Shown one piece after another: positions 58,248 through 64,000 of a DNA stretch of 64,000 nucleotides. Below the pieces are notes generated by a model. That model was given only the letters and a program-made list of their open reading frames with translations. It was not told the DNA's origin and did no database searches. The DNA is from Rhodococcus pseudokoreensis. Lineage in GTDB: Bacteria > Actinomycetota > Actinomycetes > Mycobacteriales > Mycobacteriaceae. Made by a program: the position numbers and the translations under genes. Position 1 is the stretch's first letter. Each line of letters opens with the position of its first letter. The stretch lies in contig NZ_CP070619.1 of NCBI RefSeq assembly GCF_017068395.1, positions 682,001-746,000 on the forward strand, written 5' to 3'.

Positions 58248-59842
58248 CCGAATCCGACAACCGCACCGGAGCGGGCGACGCGACGGAACCGGGCATGTTC
58301 TGCCTGGTCCTGCACTCCCACCTGCCCTGGCTCGCCAACCACGGCCGCTGGCCCGTCGGCGAGGAATGGCTGTACCAGTCGTGGGCGGCGTCGTACCTCC
58401 CCCTCACCGCAATGTTGCGGCGGCTGTCCGACGAGGGTCGCTCGCATCTGCTGACCCTCGGCATCACCCCCGTTCTGGCAGCTCAGCTCGATGATCCGCA
58501 CTGCCTCGCCGGAATGCACCACTGGCTCGGGAACTGGCAGATCCGCGCGCACGAGGCAGCAGGCATGCCCGACGACGCGCATCGCGAACTCGGTGCGCGC
58601 GAACACCGTGCGTCCGCCGCCGCGCTCGCCGACTTCGAGCTGCGCTGGCGCCACGGCGGCTCCCCGGTGCTGCGCGACCTCCTCGACCGCGAGGCGTTCG
58701 AACTGCTCGGCGGTCCGCTCGCCCACCCGTTCCAGCCGCTGCTCGATCCGCGGCTGCGCGCCTTCTCCCTCCGCGAGGGGATCGCCGACGCCGCCGCCCG
58801 GTGGAACTGCACGCCGACAGGTATCTGGGGGCCCGAATGCGGGTACACCCCCGGCATGGAGACCGGATACGCCGACGCCGGCGTGACGCATTTCATGGTC
58901 GACGGCCCCGCCCTGCGCGGCGACACGTCCCTCGGCCGGCCGGTCCGGGAGTCGGACGTGGTCGCGTTCGGACGCGATCTGCAGGTCAGCTACCGGGTGT
59001 GGTCGCCGAAGTCGGGCTACCCCGGCCACGGCGCCTACCGCGACTTCCACACGTACGACCACGCCACGGGACTCAAACCGGCCCGGGTCACCGGCCGCAC
59101 GGTCGACTCGGCCGACAAGGCGCCGTACGACCCCGCCCTCGCGTCGGCGGCGGTCGACCGGCACGTCGCCGACTTCGTGGCCACCGTCCGCAGACGGCTG
59201 CGCGACGAGTCCGAGCGCATCGGCCGGCCCGCGCTCGTCGTCGCCGCGTTCGACACGGAACTGTTCGGGCACTGGTGGCACGAGGGCCCCGAGTGGCTCG
59301 AGAAGGTGCTGCGGGCGCTGCCCGAGGCCGAAATCCGGGTCGGCACCCTCGACGACGCCCGCAGCCAGGGCTACGTCGGCGAACCCGTGCAGCTCGAGAA
59401 CTCGTCGTGGGGATCCGGCAAGGACTGGCGGGTGTGGGCCGGCGATCAGGTCGCGGACCTGGTGCAACTCAATTCCGAGGTGGTCGGGACCGCCCTCGAC
59501 ACCGTCGACAAGTCCCACGACCACGACGCCGCACCGGGACGGTCCGCGCTCCGGAATCGCGTGAACGACCAGATGCTGCGCGAGGCACTCATGACGGTGT
59601 CGAGCGACTGGGCGTTCATGGTCAGCAAGGATTCGGCGGCCGGGTACGCCCGCGACCGGGCACACAAGCACGCGCACGCCACCCGCGAGATCGCCGCCGC
59701 CGTCTCGGCAGGCAAGGACGCGGCCGCGAGCAGGCTCGCAGAGGGATGGAACCGCGCCGACGGCCTGTTCCCCGGGCTCGACGCGCGGCGTCTGCCCGCC
59801 GGGGACCACCGGCTGACGGGCACCGAGGGAGGGGCGTCGTGA
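58244..59842 (+). CDS. Glycoside hydrolase family 57 protein (1,4-alpha-glucan branching enzyme type)
   Basis: 532 residues. The N-terminal FCLVLHSHLPWLANHGRWPV is the GH57 barrel start. The nucleophile Glu is in WGPECGYTPGME, and the acid Asp is in AFDTELFGHWWHEGPEW near residues 335-350. The C-terminal helical bundle of branching enzymes follows. It should act on alpha-1,4-glucan made by the next gene. GTG at 58244 overlaps the methyltransferase stop, and its own stop overlaps the glycosyltransferase start. Confidence 0.9.
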   Translation: MTESDNRTGAGDATEPGMFCLVLHSHLPWLANHGRWPVGEEWLYQSWAASYLPLTAMLRRLSDEGRSHLLTLGITPVLAAQLDDPHCLAGMHHWLGNWQIRAHEAAGMPDDAHRELGAREHRASAAALADFELRWRHGGSPVLRDLLDREAFELLGGPLAHPFQPLLDPRLRAFSLREGIADAAARWNCTPTGIWGPECGYTPGMETGYADAGVTHFMVDGPALRGDTSLGRPVRESDVVAFGRDLQVSYRVWSPKSGYPGHGAYRDFHTYDHATGLKPARVTGRTVDSADKAPYDPALASAAVDRHVADFVATVRRRLRDESERIGRPALVVAAFDTELFGHWWHEGPEWLEKVLRALPEAEIRVGTLDDARSQGYVGEPVQLENSSWGSGKDWRVWAGDQVADLVQLNSEVVGTALDTVDKSHDHDAAPGRSALRNRVNDQMLREALMTVSSDWAFMVSKDSAAGYARDRAHKHAHATREIAAAVSAGKDAAASRLAEGWNRADGLFPGLDARRLPAGDHRLTGTEGGAS

Positions 59843-61083
59843 AGATCCTGATCGTGTCGTGGGAGTACCCACCCGTCGTGGTCGGCGGTCTCGGCCGCCA
59901 CGTGCACCACCTGGCCACCGAACTCGCCGCCGCCGGACACGAAGTGGTGGTGCTGTCGCGGCGGCCGTCGGGCACCGACGCGTCGACCCATCCCACCGTC
60001 ACCCACATCGAGGACGGCGTCCTGGTGGTCGCCGTCGCCGAAGACCCCGCGCACTTCGTGTTCGGCGAGGACATGCTGGCGTGGACGCTCGCGATGGGCC
60101 ACGCGATGGTGCGGGCCGGCGTCGCACTGCACAAGCCGGGTGTCGGGGAGGGCTGGCAGCCGGACGTGGTGCACGCGCACGACTGGCTGGTGGCGCATCC
60201 GGCCATCGCGTTGGCCGAATTCTACGACGTCCCTTTGGTTTCCACGCTCCACGCCACCGAAGCCGGACGGCACAGCGGCTGGGTGTCCGGCCGGATCAAC
60301 CGGCAGGTGCATTCGGTGGAATGGTGGCTGGCCAACGAATCCGACGCACTCATCACGTGTTCCGCGTCGATGCAGGACGAGGTGACCGCACTCTACGGTC
60401 CGCAGCTCCCGCCGATCACGGTGATCCGCAACGGAATCGACCTCACGACGTGGAGTTTCCGCGAGCGCGCGCCACGGTCCGGGCCGCCGAAACTGCTGTT
60501 CGTCGGCCGCCTCGAATACGAGAAGGGCGTGCAGGACGCCATCGCCGCGCTCCCCCGCATCCGACGCAGCCACCCCGGGACGACGCTGTCGATCGCCGGG
60601 GAGGGCACCCAGTTCACCTGGCTCTACCAGCAGGCCCGCACCCATCGCGTCGCCCGCGCCGTGAACTTCCTCGGCAACCTCGACCACATCGAACTGCTCG
60701 GGTGGCTGCACGGCGCCGACGCCATCGTCCTGCCCAGCCGGTACGAGCCGTTCGGCATCATCGCACTCGAGGCCGCCGCCTCCGGAACCCCGCTCGTCGC
60801 GTCCACCGCGGGCGGCCTCGGAGAAGCGGTCGTCGACGGCGAAACGGGCATGTCGTTCCAGCCGGGCGACGTCACCGGACTCACGTCCGCAGTCCGGGAG
60901 GTCCTCGACGACCCGGCCGGGGCACAGCAGCGCGCGGTGGCCGCCCGCGACCGGCTCACCGCCGACTTCGACTGGCACAAGGTGGCCGAGGAGACCGTCC
61001 ACGTCTACGCGGGGGCCAAACGTCGCGTGCGGCATCCACTGGCGCGGCCGGAGATTCCCGAGCGTCCCCTGCCGGGTCGCTGA
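59839..61083 (+). CDS. GT4-family alpha-glucosyltransferase (Rv3032-like)
   Basis: 414 residues with a GT-B fold. The N-terminal donor-loop motif is SWEYPPVVVGGLGRHVHHLA, HAHDWLVAHPA follows, and the GT4 EX7E region is SRYEPFGIIALEAAASGTPL near residues 298-317. The mycobacterial orthologue elongates alpha-1,4-glucan of methylglucose lipopolysaccharide and also affects glycogen. GTG at 59839 overlaps the GH57 stop by four bases (GTGA). No terminator is evident downstream. Confidence 0.92.
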   Translation: MKILIVSWEYPPVVVGGLGRHVHHLATELAAAGHEVVVLSRRPSGTDASTHPTVTHIEDGVLVVAVAEDPAHFVFGEDMLAWTLAMGHAMVRAGVALHKPGVGEGWQPDVVHAHDWLVAHPAIALAEFYDVPLVSTLHATEAGRHSGWVSGRINRQVHSVEWWLANESDALITCSASMQDEVTALYGPQLPPITVIRNGIDLTTWSFRERAPRSGPPKLLFVGRLEYEKGVQDAIAALPRIRRSHPGTTLSIAGEGTQFTWLYQQARTHRVARAVNFLGNLDHIELLGWLHGADAIVLPSRYEPFGIIALEAAASGTPLVASTAGGLGEAVVDGETGMSFQPGDVTGLTSAVREVLDDPAGAQQRAVAARDRLTADFDWHKVAEETVHVYAGAKRRVRHPLARPEIPERPLPGR

Positions 61084-61170
61084 CCGAGCTCCGGCCGGGC
61101 TCCGACCGGGCTCTGACCGGGCGAACGGATCGTTCGGCGCCTTCGATGCGCCGAGCGGTACATTCGCCGC

Positions 61171-61428
61171 TCAGTTCGTGCGGGCCCGCCGGATCCGGAT
61201 CGGGCCCCGTGCCGATTCCGGATCCACCACGTCACCCTTCTGGGTGATCTCGACCTCTCCGGCGTCTGCCAGACGCCGCGCAGCCTCCCGCACCGGTTCC
61301 ATGAGGGGTCGCCAGTCGTCAGGAGCGACGGCTCGTGCGACATCCGATGGGCAGATGCTCGCGCTGTCGGCCCGGGCGTCGAGGAGCGCCCGGATGCGGT
61401 CCTCGAGTTCGCTGTCCGACGCAGCCAT
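61171..61428 (-). CDS. DUF3253 family small protein
   Basis: 85 residues, winged-helix-like. RIRALLDARADSASICPSDV, DDWRPLMEPVREAARRLADA and ITQKGDVVDPESARGPIRIR match the DUF3253 family of unknown function. ATG at 61428 has CATAGT 7 bases upstream, a near-consensus leaderless arrangement. It follows the acyltransferase gene on the same strand by 25 bases, so read-through from that gene is possible. Confidence 0.75.
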   Translation of the reverse strand: MAASDSELEDRIRALLDARADSASICPSDVARAVAPDDWRPLMEPVREAARRLADAGEVEITQKGDVVDPESARGPIRIRRARTN

Positions 61429-61435
61429 GCTGACG

Positions 61436-61441
61436 ACTATG
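61436..61441 (-). promoter_or_regulatory. Candidate -10 box of the leaderless DUF3253 promoter
   Basis: The minus strand reads CATAGT, 7 bases before ATG at 61428. Confidence 0.35.
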
Positions 61442-61453
61442 CCACCGCGCCGC

Positions 61454-62197
61454 TCAGTTCTCCTGCGCCGCCTTCTTGCGGGCGATGTCTTCGAGGGCCG
61501 CGATGTACTTCGCGCGTTCGGCCGCGCCCGCCTCCCACTCCGACTTGCGGTTCTTCACGGCCTTGGCCGGCGACCCGACGGCGATGCTGAAGTCCGGGAT
61601 GTCTCCCTTCACGACGGCATGCGCACCGAGCACACAGCCACGCCCCACGCGCGTGTTGCGCAGGACCGTCACCTTGGCCGCCACCCACGTGTCGGGACCG
61701 ATGCGGACCGGGCCCTTCACGATGCCCTGATCCTTGATCGGGACGTTCACGTCGTCCATGCGGTGGTCGAAGTCGGTGATGTAACACCAGTCCGCCACGA
61801 GCGTCGACGCGCCGATCTCGATATCGAGGTACGTGTTGACGACGTTGTCCTTGCCGAACACCACCTTGTCGCCGATGCGCAGCGAACCCTCGTGGCAGCG
61901 GATGGCGTTGCCGTCACCGATGTGCACCCACCGGCCGATCTCGAGCCGGGACAGGTCGGGGGTCGAATGGATCTCCACCCGCTTGCCGAGGAACACCATG
62001 CCGCGCAGGATCACGTGCGGATTGGCGAGCTTGAACTTCGCGAGCCGGTAGTACCGCACGAGGTACCACGGCGTGTACGCCTTGTTCGCCAGCACCCATC
62101 GCAGCGAGTCGCGTGTCAGAAAGCGGGCCTGCTCGCTGTCACTCCGCCGGGATCCTCGCCACCTCGTACGCAACGGTGCGCCCCACATGCTCGTCAT
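61454..62197 (-). CDS. Hexapeptide-repeat acyltransferase
   Basis: 247 residues. About 60 N-terminal residues are followed by a left-handed beta-helix (LEIGRWVHIGDGNAIRCHEG, GPVRIGPDTWVAAKVTVLRN, VGRGCVLGAHAVVKGDIPD), the fold of sugar O-acetyltransferases; DFDHRM and nearby His residues could be catalytic. By position it is the counterpart of a mycobacterial acetyltransferase next to the methylglucan genes (Rv3034c as I recall), so acylation of that polysaccharide is plausible but unproven. ATG at 62197 has TAGGCT 8 bases upstream, leaderless. Confidence 0.85.
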   Translation of the reverse strand: MTSMWGAPLRTRWRGSRRSDSEQARFLTRDSLRWVLANKAYTPWYLVRYYRLAKFKLANPHVILRGMVFLGKRVEIHSTPDLSRLEIGRWVHIGDGNAIRCHEGSLRIGDKVVFGKDNVVNTYLDIEIGASTLVADWCYITDFDHRMDDVNVPIKDQGIVKGPVRIGPDTWVAAKVTVLRNTRVGRGCVLGAHAVVKGDIPDFSIAVGSPAKAVKNRKSEWEAGAAERAKYIAALEDIARKKAAQEN

Positions 62198-62205
62198 AGC
62201 CTGTC

Positions 62206-62211
62206 AGCCTA
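62206..62211 (-). promoter_or_regulatory. -10 box of the leaderless acyltransferase promoter
   Basis: The minus strand reads TAGGCT, 8 bases before ATG at 62197. Confidence 0.5.
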
Positions 62212-62335
62212 CGTTCACCGCCCGCGGCCCCGTTCGGGTGCGTCCGGACTCCGACACCGCCCTCGGGGCGTGTGCTCGACCCCACCTCGGCGAGATAGTC
62301 TCTGGGCCGAGCGTTATCGAAGACGAGGAGATGTA

Positions 62336-63643
62336 ATGCGGCGGGTCCTACGTTCGTCAGTACTGGCGCTGGCGACGATCTCGACTGTCGTCCTCAGCGG
62401 CTGCAGCAGCGGACCGCAGGTCGACGACATCTTCTCGGCGGGCGGGTGGCCCGGCATGCACGCCGACGCCCGCAACAGCGACACCAGCCCCGTCACCGGT
62501 TCCCGCGATCTCTCCTTCGCCTGGTCGCGCCCGCTCGGCGGTCCGGTGGCGAATTACGCGTCCGTGGCGGCGAGCGGCCAGATCTTCGTCACCGCGCGCA
62601 CCGAGAAGGGCTGCAACCTCTTCTCCTACCAGATGGACAGCGGCCGCAAACGCTGGTGCCGGCAACTCGCCCCCGGCGTCGTGGCGTCCACACCGGTCGT
62701 CGACGGTGCCGCCAACGTGTACGTCGGCGAGAACGGCGCCATCAACTCGTTCAACGAATACGGCCAGCTGCGTTGGCGCACACCGGTGGTCGGGACGCCG
62801 CTGTCCGCGCAGTTCACCGGTGACGGCAATCTCCTCTTCATCACCCAGCTCGGCCAGATCAACGTCGTGAACACGCAGAACGGCCAAAAGGTCGTGGCGC
62901 CGTACGATCTCGTCCCGCCGCCGTCCTTCGCCGACGGGGCGAACGCCGACATCATCCCGGACGACCAGGGCCTTCGCGGCTGCTTCTTCGGCGCGCCCGA
63001 CTGCCCGGTGGCGAACATGCCTGCCATCGACCTCGAGTCCGGCAAGTTCTACTTCACGCTCTTCGCGCCCGGCGCACCCCAGGCGGAACTCGTCGCGATG
63101 AAGTACTCCGGCGGCGACAACCCCGCGATCACCCAGGAATGGTCCAGCGACACCCTGCCCGGCGGCAGCGCGTCCAGCCCGGACCTGTCGGCCGACGGCT
63201 CCGTCGTCTACGCCAACGACAACTGGGGAACGATGTGGGCGATCGACTCCGCGACCGGTGATCCGAAGTGGAGCTACGACATCGGGTACGCCGCGGCAGG
63301 CAGCCCGTCGACGTCCGCGGACGGCCTGATCATCCCCGCGGGTGGTCCCGACGGCCACCTGCTGGCCCTGCAGGACAAGGGCGATCACGCCGAACTCGTC
63401 TGGGAGCGAAAGGATCTGCTGCAGCTGGGAGTCCCGGCGCAGACGGCCGGGTCCACCGGGTACGCGGTGGTCCGTGAGGGTGCGGACGGACTGGCGATGA
63501 TCACGTTCGACACCGGCACCGGCGAAACCCTCGATCAGGACACGCTGCCCGGGGCGAAGGGCTTCACCGTCGGCACGTCCGTCGGCCCGAAGGGTGAAGT
63601 GCTCACGCCCACCCTGCTCGGGGAACTGTTCGTCCTCCGCTGA
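62336..63643 (+). CDS. PQQ-like beta-propeller lipoprotein
   Basis: 435 residues. The signal peptide ends with lipobox VLSGC (Cys near residue 22). The mature part has repeated blades of the PQQ-like type (GENGAINSFNEYGQLRWRTP, NWGTMWAIDSATGDPKWSYD). No quinone-binding ring or catalytic residues could be assigned, so it may be a scaffold or binding protein like BamB rather than a dehydrogenase. ATG at 62336 has GAGGAG 5 bases upstream. It is divergent from the acyltransferase gene and converges on the THUMP-like gene with a 19-bp hairpin between. Confidence 0.85.
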   Translation: MRRVLRSSVLALATISTVVLSGCSSGPQVDDIFSAGGWPGMHADARNSDTSPVTGSRDLSFAWSRPLGGPVANYASVAASGQIFVTARTEKGCNLFSYQMDSGRKRWCRQLAPGVVASTPVVDGAANVYVGENGAINSFNEYGQLRWRTPVVGTPLSAQFTGDGNLLFITQLGQINVVNTQNGQKVVAPYDLVPPPSFADGANADIIPDDQGLRGCFFGAPDCPVANMPAIDLESGKFYFTLFAPGAPQAELVAMKYSGGDNPAITQEWSSDTLPGGSASSPDLSADGSVVYANDNWGTMWAIDSATGDPKWSYDIGYAAAGSPSTSADGLIIPAGGPDGHLLALQDKGDHAELVWERKDLLQLGVPAQTAGSTGYAVVREGADGLAMITFDTGTGETLDQDTLPGAKGFTVGTSVGPKGEVLTPTLLGELFVLR

Positions 63644-63689
63644 CCCGTGAGTACTTGTTAACCGCCGGACGTTAACAAGTACTCACGGG
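63644..63689. terminator. 19-bp hairpin terminator, possibly a repeated palindrome
   Basis: A perfect 19-bp stem (63644-63662 with 63671-63689) and an 8-base loop CGCCGGAC. It begins directly after the lipoprotein stop and includes the stop codon (63683-63685) of the convergent gene. The AT-rich core GAGTACTTGTTAAC is unlike the surrounding sequence. Confidence 0.8.
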
Positions 63690-64000
63690 CGCGCAGCGCA
63701 AATGAAGGCGATGCCGGCCCTGCCGATCCGTGTGATCACCACACTGAGCGAACGACTTCCGCGCAGCTTCAGCTTGGGCCGCAGGACCGCGGGATCGACG
63801 TCGACGCCGCGCACCAGGATTTCCGCCACACCGCAATCGTGACGGGCCAGTTCCTGCCGCAGCGACTTCTCCGAATACTTCACCTGGTCGAGGATGCGGA
63901 ATCCCCGCACGCCGTCGGGAACCGAATCGCCGGTGAGATACGCGATCCGGGGATCGAGCTGCCACAGCCCGTGCCGGGCGGCGTAGTGCCGCACCAGACC
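63683..64000 (-). CDS. THUMP-like / class I methyltransferase domain protein, C-terminal part only
   Basis: Only the last 105 residues are in the window; the start lies beyond 64000. The segment ARHGLWQLDPRIAYLTGD and the closing SLSVVITRIGRAGIAFICAARP resemble the THUMP-like domain at the C terminus of a conserved actinobacterial SAM-dependent methyltransferase (Rv3037c-like by position). The methyltransferase motifs are not visible, so the assignment rests on this domain and on gene order. Its stop codon lies inside the hairpin shared with the convergent lipoprotein gene. Confidence 0.65.
   Translation of the reverse strand, partial: GLVRHYAARHGLWQLDPRIAYLTGDSVPDGVRGFRILDQVKYSEKSLRQELARHDCGVAEILVRGVDVDPAVLRPKLKLRGSRSLSVVITRIGRAGIAFICAARP

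Overview
The window is high-GC actinobacterial chromosome. Its gene content and order point to Rhodococcus, most likely the R. jostii / R. opacus group. The evidence is the mycolata-type core order (DAK2-recG, ung-thiL, ddl, gpsA, fbiD, ppk, mutT1, hupB, leuDC, iclR, gltX, leuB, serA, ilvCNB, gatB, pfkA, gatA, gatC, ligA, mnmA, iscS, etfAB, then a methyltransferase, GH57 and GT4 operon), the lysine-rich HU protein, F420 and polymethylated-glucan genes, and many leaderless genes. As I remember it, the order closely follows the Mycobacterium tuberculosis region from about Rv2973c to Rv3037c, with Rhodococcus-specific insertions. I see no prophage, insertion sequence, integrase, CRISPR array or plasmid feature; this is a stable core region with small accessory inserts.

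Layout. Bases 1-7900 hold recG (cut by the left edge), a DAK2 protein, rpmB, a crotonase-family gene, ung, a gamma-carbonic-anhydrase-like protein, thiL, a stand-alone AsnC sensor domain and a DUF3515 protein. Bases 7.9-16.2 kb hold ddl, a Cys/Met-metabolism PLP enzyme, gpsA, fbiD, ppk, mutT1 and hupB. Bases 16.3-20.1 kb hold leuD-leuC with a divergent IclR regulator, an F420/flavin oxidoreductase and a 55-residue DUF5302 protein. Bases 20.1-24.2 kb hold tRNA-Glu, tRNA-Gln, gltX, a fumarylacetoacetase-family enzyme and an MFS transporter. Bases 24.2-33.2 kb are the branched-chain amino acid and serine block: leuB, serA, ilvC, ilvN, ilvB with an attenuator, a PH-domain protein and ilvD. Bases 33.5-37.3 kb hold an APC permease, a DoxX protein and a beta-propeller lipoprotein. 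Bases 37.4-46 kb hold gatB, pfkA, a NarL-type two-component system, a secreted phospholipase A2 overlapping an alpha/beta-hydrolase, gatA and gatC. Bases 46-55.3 kb hold a monooxygenase-like membrane protein, an ACT protein, a GNAT protein, ligA, a MetE-like protein, mnmA, iscS and an acyltransferase pair that fits ornithine-lipid synthesis. Bases 55.4-64 kb hold etfA-etfB, the three-gene glucan operon, a DUF3253 protein, a hexapeptide acyltransferase, a PQQ-like lipoprotein and the end of a THUMP-like gene.

How the genes work together. The ilv, leu and serA genes supply branched-chain amino acids and serine; leuCD face an IclR regulator of the LtbR/NdgR type. GltX, its two tRNA substrates and GatCAB form the indirect Gln-tRNA route. 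IscS and MnmA make the 2-thiouridine of certain tRNAs. The methyltransferase, GH57 and GT4 genes, and probably the hexapeptide acyltransferase, fit synthesis of 6-O-methylglucose lipopolysaccharide. EtfAB feeds electrons from acyl-CoA dehydrogenases to the respiratory chain.

The most interesting signals are regulatory and translational, not a new multigene system. They are: an apparent AUC start codon in thiL behind a perfect Shine-Dalgarno sequence; a leaderless 8-codon upstream ORF that overlaps the IclR start; an ilvB attenuator whose leader peptide also looks leaderless; fourteen genes or leader peptides with a TAnnnT box 6-8 bases before the start codon; a 20-bp operator-like palindrome in the etfBA promoter; an exact 93-bp tandem duplication in hupB; a 30-bp duplication that moved a stop codon; and two convergent gene pairs that stop on the same CTAG. 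The least understood gene unit is the phospholipase A2 and alpha/beta-hydrolase pair.
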